Source: Orthonyx spaldingii
Lineage: Eukaryota > Chordata > Aves > Passeriformes > Orthonychidae
Direction of reading: 5' to 3'
Length of the DNA: 64,000 bases
NCBI GenBank assembly: GCA_013397795.1
Contig: VZTJ01000753.1
Location: 1,006,589-1,070,588 of the forward strand
The notes beneath the pieces are model-generated. The model ran no database searches and had not been told where the DNA came from. It saw only the letters and a list, made by a program, of their open reading frames with translations. The stretch's first letter is position 1. Each line of letters starts with the position of its first letter. The translations under genes were made by a program, and so were the position numbers. This document shows positions 49,501 through 60,910 of the stretch, piece after piece.

Positions 49501-52500
49501 ACCTAATTTATTTTTCCATTTCATTATTTCTGGGAGCTGACCTTCCTGGAAGAAACTCTGGGTGCCTGAGCAGGTATATTCCTTTTACTATGACTTGGCT
49601 GCATGAGGAAAAACAAATGAAGGTATACATTTTTAATCACACACAGGAACATTTCAGTTATGTTCCTTTTTTTCTTCTTTCCATTTATTTGTAAACATTA
49701 CAGGCTGTGCTAAGACCCTCTCTGTTGTTCTTCCAGCTACATTGTACACTCAGCTCAAAGTGCAATTGTAATATATTTGGCATACAGAGAGTGGTAGAAA
49801 ACATTTTACAAGCTTGTTTGACGTTTTAAGATTTGATATTGAGCACAAGGTATCACCCACTACTCAGTCAACAGGTTAAATGTGATTCCAGGGGTCATAA
49901 CTAAAGGTATTATCTTCTATGGTAATTATGCCAAATTTACACTATTTCTCACTTAAGTAATTGGAAAAAAATTTCACAACTATTATTTCAGTATTTAAGA
50001 GTGAGACATTTGGATAGTAAGCATTAGCGTATCTAAGTTTTCAGCAGTAATTTAATTACTGAACTCAGAGTCCTGTGCAGTAAGCTTGAGAATCGGGCTG
50101 TTCCCCAACCCTGAAAATGTCTAAACACAGTCTGTTCTTCAATTCTGACTTGAAAGTCCATATAACCTTAGAGCTCCATCTCTCCTCACAACCCAGTTTA
50201 TCCCTCTGCAAAGGAGTGGACAATGCAACATGCAATGTGCCCCAAAACCTACCAGGAGCCATAAACTACCTCTGCCTAATCCCTAAGCAGCAATACCCAC
50301 AACATCAGGCTACAGGGAGCACTCACCATCAGGGTCAGCATTTGTTCTCATGCAGAAAACAACCCAGTGCTGCTTGTGTCCAAAGGCATTCTCTTGTTCC
50401 TCCTGTGACAACTTGTTTCATGTAAAATAAAATTCAGAAACAGTATCTTTCATCAGTCACTCTCCCTTCTCCCCAAGGCAGGGGGTGCTCCAAGTCAGCA
50501 CAGTCTGTTCCTCAAGATCTGAGCGCTCCTCTGTGAAATGCCAAATTCACACATAAATGCTGAGCATCATCACTGGACTGACCTGTGAGGTCTTTACTAC
50601 CTCTGGAGTCAAGGATTTGGTCTAGTATTTCTGGGTGGCCCATAATTACTTTTTAAGTTACTCTCTTAACTGTGGCATCTGCTGTACCCATGTAAAACAG
50701 GTTTATGGGTAAAACACATAGAATTAGAGTAATTATGAGTTAGACATTTTCACATCTCATTTACATATCTTCCATCCTACGACAGATCAGATATTACCTT
50801 TTATTTCTTGGATTCCCATACAAACTTCTCGAGTACTCAACACTTCTTCCCTGTTTTATCACAGTACACCACACAGTCAGGACATGAGGTGCTAACTACA
50901 GCGCTGTGCACAATGGCAGTCTCCATGAGGAATGTCTTGCTTTAATAGAGAAATAAAATGATATAAGGTCATAAGCTAAGACTATCATAAAGTGCATTGC
51001 AGGTACCCTATACTTAAATACTCCCATGCTACCTCTTAACTATAAGTGAGGCAATTTGCCTAATGCCTATAGAAGTGACACAATTAATTCCCCTCCCTTA
51101 AATAATCCTATTCTTTCCTCTCTAATGTGCCTCTGTAGAAAGAATGTTTACTAAAATAAAACAAATTTTTCGAAAACCATATCCTCAAAATCCCTAGCAT
51201 TAGAAACAGCGTAAGTCTAAAAAGAAATGTAGAAAGTCCTTTGTTCACTGTGTTCAGAAAACCACTGGAGACCCCTTTCTCTCTGAAATGGAGACAAAAC
51301 CCCACAGCTGTATTATGAACATTGTAAACACACTCAGTGGACTGTGTGAAAGTGGCCTCAGCCATAAACAGCAACCTCAGCATCTTTCTATTCATGTTTC
51401 CTGTTAAACACCTGCAAAGGAACCCATAACCTCCAAATTAATCCTCCCAATTAAGACTTGAACCCTTCTGTTGTGATAGTGCAGCATTTCCATGTTGCTG
51501 ATCAGTCTAGCATTTTGCACACTGTTTGAAGCAAGGTGGGCTAAGTGGAAAAGGGTCCATGAGGATCACCTGTACTTAAGAGGATGTTATAATTTTTACA
51601 AAAAATCTCAGTTATATATTTTTTTTAAATCTTAGTTTGAAGCAGTTCCCACAGGGAAAGTATTTGGAAGTTTAAGCACTGCTTAATGCAACGCACTTTC
51701 CATGTGGCCAAGAGCATGGATTTCTTGTAGTACAGGTAGAAAGTTGCAAATTCAGTACTTATTCATCAGTCATATGTTCAAAAAACAAACAGAAAAACCC
51801 CCAAACAATTACCTGTACCTCTGTAGTGAATTGTGCAAACTCAGTGTAACATACCAGGACCATCATCTTCTGCAGGAAGAATTTTTGCTATATCAAGCAA
51901 ATCATTCTCACACTGGATCATTGCCTCTCCCTGTTTACTACAAATGTCAGCTACTATAGAAATAAAACCAATTTTTTTTCTAGAAAAAATATCAGAATAA
52001 CAATAAAAGTTATACTGTTATCTCACTTAGAGTTGTTTCACACAAGAAAAAAATCTGAGTTATTTCACCTGAAAATTAAACATGGAGTCCCCAATCAACA
52101 AGTAAATATATTACCTGAAATTTTACTCCATCAAAAGGATGAGAAAGGGAAAATATGAGTATGTTAAGTATATATTGACACTTGCACTAGGTTTTAAATG
52201 CATTTTGCTGTCTAGTTTATTATTAAGCAGTACAAACTATGCCTGTCATGTGCAATCACTAGTTGAAAACAATCACCAAAACACAGGGATTTTATGGTAT
52301 AAATTAACATTGGATCCACTACTGTCAGGGGAAGTTTTGCCACCAGCTTCAGACAGTGTAGCATCTGCCCTCCAATCTTGATAGAAATGAAGTTTCAGTA
52401 GTTTACCAGACACATGTAGGTGCTCATTCTTTCCAAGGCTTTTCACTGGATGGAAGTTTTCTTTCAGATGAGCAATTCACCTGTTTTTCTTTTGATCCAC

Positions 52501-52785
52501 TGGCAAGCAAACTGGGAACACGCCACCTTCTCACAACCATGATTCATAAACAGATGGTTCAAGGCACAGAAAACTGGGCTAGGAGTGTTGTTAAAGATGT
52601 CTTGATGCCTTTTATTCCCCTGTGTGCCTCCAGGGAGGACCATTTACGCCTGTTTCTGAAAAATTTCCAATAGAAGAAATTCCACAATATTCCAAATTGC
52701 CTTTTTCTGGTGTTTTATCTGCTTTAGAAGGTCATTGCTAACACCTAACGTGAATTTTGTTTGGTCCTGTTGAACCAATTATATT
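46591..52785. other. Unique non-coding sequence, no gene seen
   Basis: Six kilobases with no recognisable exon, RNA or repeat. A weak trace of the palindromic repeat may exist at 46770-46800 (CAGAACTTAATGGAGCTCCT). A run of 13 A lies at about 49418-49430. The region 48330-48580 is AT-rich with long T runs. Confidence 0.6.
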
Positions 52786-53065
52786 CCATACCCTCCCTTT
52801 TCTCAGCACAGAGAATAAATTACTGACTTTCTTTTCCCACAGCCCTTTGTATTCTTACTGCCCTTTGTCACGTTGTCCCTCAGAGATCTCTTTTTCTGGC
52901 CAAGCACCCCCAATATCTTCAGTATTTCCTGACAGGTCACATTTCCTCGCTCTCTTATCACCCTCATTGCTTTTTCTTTGGACTTCCACCAAATTCTCTG
53001 TAGTTTCTTTGGGCTCTGCTGCCCAAATCTGCACTTAGAGGTATAGCTGAGCTCCCACCAAAGGC
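52786..53065 (-). mobile_element. Ancient, strongly diverged CR1-like fragment
   Basis: Read on the minus strand, this stretch follows the pattern of the C-terminal coding part of an old CR1 subfamily. It has a degraded 'CAGATTTGGGCAGC' (QxWA-type) segment, then 'GTCCAAAGAAAAAGCAATGA' and 'GGTGATAAGAGAGCGAGGAA', corresponding to the VQRRAxxMIKG region, followed by 'ATTGGGGGTGCTT' and 'GAAAAAGAGATCTCTGAG', corresponding to LGLxSLEKRRLRGD. It ends near 'TAATTTATTCTCTGTG'. Every segment has substitutions and there are small indels, so this copy is much older than the CR1 at 26.6 kb. The assignment is from remembered consensus only. The reading frames seen here on both strands are by-products of this relic. 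Confidence 0.55.
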
Positions 53066-53690
53066 ATGAGGGCCAGAAGTCCCTCCATACCAATCATGGG
53101 CTATGTTTTGTATTACACCTTCATCACTTGTTATCAAGAAAACCTCTGAATTCCAACATGAACATTTCTTCTGTCAGCTTCACAACAACTCTTAAATTAA
53201 CTTAGTACCTTAAGCATTGTAAACAGGACTAAATTAGAAGAAGTCACACTTAATTGGCTATCTTCACTTAGCCTACACCCCAAAATGACAGAACATTTCA
53301 GGGTTACTCCTGGAAATACATAAATACAGGCATGCACGCATAGCCCAAGTACAATTAACAGAGGCTTAACCTAATCTATATTCAGATGTGGATGTGCAGA
53401 GATAAATAATGTACAGATAAAATATAAACACCCACACACTGAGTAGGTCTGTAACTGAGAGGTTTATCTAAGTGATTAAGAATACCACAACTTTCCCAGT
53501 GCCAAAAAGGAGAAAAAATTAGATAGCTAAATATAATAACAGCTAAAATCTGATTCCCTTCATTTATAGTTGTGAATCCAGATAAATCTACATGTGGTAG
53601 AGATCTTCAGCATCTCCTCTGCCTGTTCCTCCCCCGTGTAAACAGGTTCAACTCCTCTGAAGTAGTCAAAACATATATGTAATGTAAATA

Positions 53691-53713
53691 TGTGTGTGTG
53701 TGTATGTGTGTGT
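53691..53713 (+). repeat. (TG)n microsatellite
   Basis: Six TG units, one TA interruption and further TG units span 23 bp. The His/Thr-repeat frame on the minus strand here is translation of this repeat. Confidence 0.93.
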
Positions 53714-53804
53714 AAACCCAGGGTAAGTGGAAATACAATAAGGCTCCTTGTTGGCTCAGGACTTGCAGGTAATTGCAATAATAGAAAAAACAAGAAAACT
53801 AATA

Positions 53805-54018
53805 TACTGTACTTACCTACTATGCAATAAATATGTAACTATACTGTAATTACAGTACAGTGATTATTGATGTACTGTAAAATAAACTGTTATCAAGTTT
53901 TTTTACTGTTCCCTTCTATTTACAGTCATCTCTGATAAAGATTAAGCTTCCCCAAAAATGCATGATAAAGCTTCTTATCAGAGGTTTTAATGCTTCTAAT
54001 AACTACTGTAATACTGTG
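53805..54018. repeat. Cluster of TACTGTA heptamers with inverted repeats
   Basis: TACTGTA or its complement TACAGTA occurs at 53805, 53842, 53851, 53873 and 54004, five times in about 205 bp. The copies at 53842-53857 form a perfect 16-bp palindrome (TACTGTAATTACAGTA). Just downstream CTCTGATAA (53930-53938) and TTATCAGAG (53975-53983) are inverted copies, each with an AAGCTT on its inner side. The pattern is compatible with a decayed mariner/Tigger-like DNA transposon or MITE, but no family is proven. Confidence 0.4.
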
Positions 54019-54683
54019 TGATTTAGTGCTTTGAATAATCCACCAGGATTTTTCTCTAGATCTTTAAAAGGATTGTAATGTGTACAGAGGTGTCGTAGTG
54101 ATTAAATTTACAGGACACTTACCAAAACAGTGATAAGACAGGATGTTTAATTAACACATGTACACGTTGTTCAACTGTACTATCATGCAAAAATGGAAAG
54201 ACCTGAATGAGACCCCTATTTTCCTTTCAAAACATTAAAAAAAAAATTAAACAAAGGATTATCCTCACTGTACAATTTAGGAGCAAATATTCCGAGGGCA
54301 ACAGCAAATCCAGGCAGCACCTGAGAGTGGTACCAGTCTAGTGTTGCACACTGGGTAAAGCCAAGGTCCTGGTAATTCTAGTGGGACGCCCCAGAGTGAA
54401 AGGAAAAAGTAAGTCATATATATGACAGTACATGGGAATTCACCAGCTGTGTTTGGAGATGTCATTCTTTGGCTGGTGGGTAGTTCAAGGACATTGCAGT
54501 ACTCTTCAGCTATAATGCCTGGAAATATCAATGCTTTTAAGGCTCATTGACAAAAGTCATTGCAGAAAACCAGCTGAAGGTTACCTTATCAGATGTTTTT
54601 GAACTCTATGTCTCAGAAAGGCACACAGGCACTCTAGAAAATCCCTTTTCCCTCCATCAGTAGATTTACCTAATGGCCAAGGC

Positions 54684-54707
54684 TATCCCTTATTTATATA
54701 AGGGATA
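54684..54707. repeat. 10-bp stem, 4-nt loop hairpin
   Basis: TATCCCTTAT (54684-54693) pairs exactly with ATAAGGGATA (54698-54707) across a TTAT loop. No run of T follows and no transcription unit is evident, so it is recorded only as a structure. Confidence 0.85.
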
Positions 54708-56299
54708 AGTAAATTTAACTTAAGCAAAGAAACGCCCCAGCAGACTAAACCCCAACAGAAAAGGGCAGCAGAGTCAACCATATAGTGAGAAGTGGAAGAC
54801 AACCTTTATCTCTCTGAGGACTCTTTCCACTTTAACTTCTACTGACATTTTGTCCACTCTGGTGCTAGTAAAAAAACCCCAAACTGATAGAGAGATCTAA
54901 AGGTGATATCATATGCGATCAAAAGACGAAACAGAAAAGTCAAAAAGCTCATGCATCCCTTATTCCCACTGGAATTCCCACAGTCTTTTGAATATTAGAA
55001 TTGTTTGTACTTTGAAATTGAAATCCCAACATCTGCAAGTGCACGCAGCTGAAGTAGAGTTCATTCCTGGATGGGCAAGTGCCAGGCAGTAACAGGGCAT
55101 GAGAACAGACTTTGGCTCCATGAATGGAAACATAAACCTCTCCTTTGTAAAAATGATTCTTAATGATCTCAAAGGCTCCCTGGTTTAGTATGGAAGATAA
55201 GTGCTGCTTTCCTTTAGAATGAATCCCACGTATTTTGTATCACAGTCCTGGCACAGGGCTACAGAGATGAAATCATTCCTTGACCATCACTGTGGGCATG
55301 CCTGCTCTGATCTGCAGTGCGATGCAGGGGCACACAAATACTGGAAATGGTGTAACTGCCTCATTACTGTGCTCTGCACAGGCTTTTATACCCTGGTTCT
55401 CAGCAAGACTAATTATTCTAAAAGAAGCATCACACTACTGCAATTATCCTGCTCCCAAAACCTGAGTTACATCATCTAGGACACTGTGCTTCACTATTCT
55501 GGCACATCCATGCAGCTTTATTTTTTGCCACAAAGATTTTTAAGGGGGAAAAAAAAAAGTTAAGAGGAACAAGCTTAAGAGATCACAAACCACAGAAAAT
55601 AGAACACTTCAATAGGGAGAATGGAGAAGGCACTGAGGTTGTCAAAAATCACATGCTTCTGAATCTGTTTATTTACCTGGCACGCAGGACTGCTTACCTG
55701 CGTAATCCTTTCTCTGCAGCGAGCGAAGGTGAAGGTGTGGGAACTTCCTTCCTTCTTTGCTGGCAGTATTAACTGGCAGCATGGGGAGGGAGACTACAGG
55801 AAGATTTTATTTCTCATCTCCATCATCAATAAATTACTAAGGTAGCTTCCAGGACTCTCAGAAAGTGCCTGAAACCTATGGCCCTTTGGCTGGCTACTCT
55901 CCGGATGGACCAGCATGCATGATGCCCTCTTGCGTAAGGCTGCAGTCCTTCTGCACGAGAGGAGCTGACTATTTAAATAAAATATACAAGTTTCTCCTGT
56001 ATCACAACCTCCCTCCCTTCCTGGGAAAGAATTTACAGTAGTAAACATTATTTAATGTCCCCATTGAGGGGTTGGCAAATAAGAAAATATAGCATCTACC
56101 CAGTGACTCAGAAATTAGCAAACCAGCCATAGTCATTTTCTCTCTCTCATTAATTAAGCAGAAATTCTCCCAACATTTCTATATATGCCTTTTCTTTCCG
56201 TCTCTGCCCAGCAAAACAACAAGCTACTTCTGGATGTGATGGTCAACCACGTTTTTGTGATGTTTCAGCATTAGATGAAGAACAATTAGATTTGCAGCT

Positions 56300-56383
56300 G
56301 AGAAAAAGGGTGAGGGAGAGAAAAAATAAAGACAGAAAGAAAGAGAGAAAGAGAAGAGGCAGAGGGGGAAAAAAAATAAAAAG
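56300..56383 (+). repeat. Purine-rich (GA/AAAG) low-complexity tract
   Basis: About 84 bp are almost entirely A and G (GAAAGAAAGAGAGAAAGAGA and AGAGGGGGAAAAAAAA) with about five pyrimidines. Such homopurine tracts can adopt triplex (H-DNA) forms. There is no other annotation. Confidence 0.85.
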
Positions 56384-57254
56384 TACTGCCCATTCAGTCA
56401 AACGACTCAGAATAGTCATCTTCAGAGCATAGAAACCAAATGATTTGTGAAATCCTAAGAAATATTGGTGATTCAGCCAACTGCATGGAGGGTGGTCTTG
56501 TTCTCAGCTAAAGCAACCTGATTTAACTCCCCCTGAGTACTAAGCTATCCACCATCTTGAAGTTTATAATTTTAAAAGTCCAATATTTATGTAAGCATGT
56601 CCCGCTTGCTTTCTCTTAAAGAAACCTTCCTTACTTTTTTAATCCCCTCTCTGGTCTTTGCCTTGTTACAGAGACAGAAGTTGGAGAAGGCAACTGAACA
56701 TATTTCATGAGGAAATGTGGGCCATATCCTTCGTTATTACAGAAACAAAAAGACGCTTGTTTTTATCTACCTATGTGTATCTAAAGAATTACCAGCAGAA
56801 CATAAAGTGAAGTGGAGAGGTCTGTTTGAGGTCTGGGTATTCCAGATATTTTTTTCTGAAGCTGTCATGGATTTCAGTGGGAGCACTGCACATTGAATGG
56901 CAAATGGAAACATCTCCCCGACCAGAGCTAACCCAGGGTGGTGCACAAAGGAAAAGATGTTCACCTATGGAAGGCATATGCAGGCTGAACTGCGTATGTT
57001 AAATTAAAGACATCTGCACTTTGGCAGAATTTGGACAATGACTCACTTTAATTATGTAAAAATTTCAAATGGGGCAAACTCCACTGTAGTGACTCACATT
57101 AGTGCTACCACATGATCTTCTGATAACTACATCAGTATATAACTCATGTCTCTGCTGCAGAGTTTCTACAGAGAGAATGACATATTACCTGACTAGCATT
57201 AAAAGGACTCCATGTTCCCAGCAATGACTGGTACATTAAGTAATGCCTCAGAAA

Positions 57255-57288
57255 GTAGCATATAGTACACTGTAGCATATAGTACACC
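57255..57288 (+). repeat. 17-bp tandem duplication
   Basis: GTAGCATATAGTACACT (57255-57271) is followed directly by GTAGCATATAGTACACC (57272-57288); 16 of 17 bases are identical. Confidence 0.92.
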
Positions 57289-60200
57289 GAGCTTTTTTTC
57301 CCTTGACACAAAACTACAGTTCCTCTAATGACAATAATTCACTGTCATTCAAAAATCAATTTTCTGTTTGTGTTTTATTTCTTTAAATTTATAGAGTAGT
57401 GGGGAAAGATTCCAGAAGTAGAAACTTACATCATTTCCTTTTCCCAAGAAGAATTATGGTGCTGCAGACCTCCTAGGCTTCCAATCAAAGACGCTCCCAC
57501 CCTGTTCTTATGTGAGTGGCAAACACACCCTCAACCCCTTCAAGCACCAAACCTTCTGTGTAGGTCTGGCTGGTAAAGGTACCAGGCAATTTCTTGCATT
57601 TTGACTCACAGATATTCTTGGACCTTCCCCTGCTACCTCCTGCACTTTCCAAGTTGGTTTGGTTTGCTCGGTTCTGGTGTGGACTATCAGAAGGAACTGA
57701 TTATGCGCCTTACGTCAGACTAACAGGACTGATGACCTTGAAATGTCCGCTGTGAAGAACAGCTATTCTGCATTATTTGCCTCAGATTTTCAAAAATAGC
57801 AAAACACTGTATTACTTACCTCAATGTTGTCAAGGAAAGGAGGGGTCTTTTGCTGACTTGTATCAGGTTTCTTTTCTGAGCTCTGAGAGTTGCTGTTTGT
57901 ATCCTGGAGTACCACTGCATTACGTTTCTATTAAACATCTTAAAAAGGAACGTACCCTACAAGGCTTTCTAAACACTGTTTTCAGGCTTACTGAACAAGC
58001 TAACAGGACCGGTAAGGAGCAAAGAGATATACAAAAGCCATTTTCACTACAAAAGGAATGTATTAATGTGACAAATACAGCCTTTGTTAATGCCAGATGC
58101 TGACTATAGGTGTGAATGAGGAGTATGATGAATGGGATGATGAGGAGAAAGCAATCTTAATTGTGCAATTAGTTATGTTATGTTTGGGCAATGCTTTGCA
58201 TAACAATTATAGGCCACTGGGAGACTAGTGGTCCAAAATTACAGTCTATCAAAGGAGTTCAAAAGCTGGGAAAGCCACTGCATCTTTTGTGAAACTACTT
58301 TAGAAGGCTAATGAAAAATGCAAATGATGTCAAGTGGCCTTTATATGGCTTGGATGGCAAGTGCAGTGTGCTTTCTCCAGCTAAGAGGGGCAAGAAGTAG
58401 CAAGTGCACAGGATGTCTCAAGGGAATGCTGCAAGCCACAGCAGTGCTAAAAGGTATGGGAGTGAAGTCTGGCCTCTGAGTGACAGAGCTGGTAGGAAAT
58501 GGTGGAAGGTGTTGGGACCACTGTGCATGCAATTGGCTAGATCAAAAAACAGTGAGCAAGAGGAGAAGAGTCCCAGTATGTTCCTGTTTCTTCCTAGAAT
58601 CTACCAAAGAGAAAAAAAAGCATTTTGATTATTCTACACCTCCTCATTCCATTTTTCATTTATTTTCTTTTTCAAAGCACAATTTAACTTTTTTTCTAGG
58701 GGTTCACGTAAAAGTTAAATTTAAAATTGGAATCCAGATTAAAGCTCACTGCTACAACTGTTCCTGGGGATAAAGGTAAACTGCCCAGAATGTGATAACA
58801 ACATGGGTGTTGAGTGATGATCTGCTCATAATCGACACATCCAAGCACACAAGAGTTCATTTCATCCTTGATCTCACCCCAGGGACCCACGCCAGTCACA
58901 GCTGATGCTGAGAGGTATAAGACATACTGCCCTGTTGGCTCCATGATTATTCATGGGTTAGCAGTGCTGGGGAGCAGGAGAGATGCCCTCACATGCCACT
59001 CAAAGGTGTTAAACTGACACACATCGTAGCTTCCCTGGGTTCTCTTCCCAGAGAATAATGAACATGCTATCCACCAATACAAAAAAATCCACTGACATTT
59101 GAATAGTAGGCTAATGAACATGAAGGGGAAAGACTCAAGGTAAGACTTGTTCCTACACCCTTATTTACAAAGGATAACTTTAAGCCAGACTCTCCATTGC
59201 CTTTCAAACATGACACTAGAACAACCCTGGGAGTACTGTTTTTAAACAGTCTGCTCATCCCTTACTCAAATAAATAGTAAGTGTATGGTGCTGCTAAGTC
59301 AAGCTGTTTAGCAAAGACATTTACTCCTGCACAGAAACTCAGCCCCCATGGTGCAGGAGAACACAGCAGCATGCTGTGACCCAGCTCCAAGCCAAGGGGA
59401 TGAAGAAGACATCAGGACCAAGAAACAGGGCAGACACCATTTGTGCTGTACCCCAGCAAAAGCATCCACCCAGTTTGTTGGCTTTAATGTTTTGATTGGG
59501 AGTGGGAGTAGATTTTTAAAGGCTATTTTAGCCAGTGAGAGAAGAAAAAGGGTATCACGTGACTTTGCGCCCTGGATGCTGTTTGTAGAGAAGCCTTAAG
59601 TCACAGCTGGATTTCTACAAATTATTTATGATTGCAGACTGATATTGAATATACAACTTGAGGGAAAATCACAGAGAGCAGGATTGTATGCACACAGAAC
59701 TAAGCTTCATGTTCAGTCACATCTCTTCCAACTGACTGCAAGCATCTCAAGTCAATATACAAGGCTCAAACACCCCTTGGAAATTCATTAGCAAGCACAG
59801 CAAACAGCAGTCCTGAAAATAGCATTTTCCATTCAGTGCGATGAGACATGCCTCACTATATTATATGTTCAAAGAGGGAAGGGCAATACTCTTCTAAACC
59901 TAGCTTCTCATGAACCTGAATCCAATCACACATTCCCTTTATGACAGCCATCTCTCTTGGTGCTGCTCTACAAAATCCACATCGTATCAGCACCACCTTA
60001 AAGGTCGGCTGTGATATTTCAATAAATAGAGAAACCATGGTTTCCTTAAACCACTTGCATTCCTCTTGCTGCAGTCATTCTGGCTCTCTTCTATTGGTCT
60101 TGCTCAGCTCACTTTCATATGAATGTCAGATTTTGCATTTGCTGTGTGCTGTCATCTAGACTCCCGCTGTAAAACAGTTTGTTTTTCCCCCAGTTGGTGC

Positions 60201-60871
60201 ACCAGATTAGCATTCCCCCTCTCCCCCCTCCAGAACAGAATGTAATTAAAGATCATGGGAAAATAACACACACACTAGTCATAAAGTTAGAGAATTTCAG
60301 GTTTGGTTCTGCTTTCCAATTTTACATGCTCCACTTCACTTCTGTATGTAAAGAGAAATGTAAATGGCTTTGGTCACTGGATATCCATTAACTCCTTGTA
60401 CATCAGATCCTGTGAGACAGAGATGACAGCAAGATCCACTGCAGCTTATAAGAAAGGGTCTATGCCTCAGAAAATCACACCAAATGCACCCAAAATGAAA
60501 TGTTTTGTCCAAACGGTTCCATCTTTGGTTACTGTGAAAGGGTTATGAAACATAAGCCAGAACTGTCTCTCTGTTCACATGTTCAGGAAAATGTTTCATC
60601 ATGTTCTGAGTGAATGTTTTCACCTGAGAAGCCTGCCAGGATGATCACTTTGATAGCCTTGAAGCCAGAGAACCACTAGGGTCAGCAGAGGCCAATGCTG
60701 GTGGCACAGTGGAACAGCTGGTTTAAAGCAGAGGTTGTTTTGAACATTCTCACCTCAGCAGAGGCACCTCTACCTCAGGTTTTCTGGTGCTAGAATGGAA
60801 ACGTCTATGAGCTTACTGCCTTTGGCTGTAGGACTGAATGTCACCAGAAGAGAAATTAACTGCTTCTTAAT

Positions 60872-60910
60872 TAAAAACAAAAAAACCAAAAAAAACCAAA
60901 AAAACAAACC
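60872..60910 (+). repeat. A-rich (AAAAACC)n-like simple repeat
   Basis: A run of A interrupted by CC or C at 6-8 base intervals (AAAAACAAAAAAACCAAAAA and on). It could be the degraded tail of an insertion, but nothing upstream is recognisable. Confidence 0.8.

Noticed and set aside
56868..56905. GGATTTCAGTGGGAGCACTG as a copy of the palindromic amniote repeat
   Set aside because: Twenty bases only, with no arm on either side.
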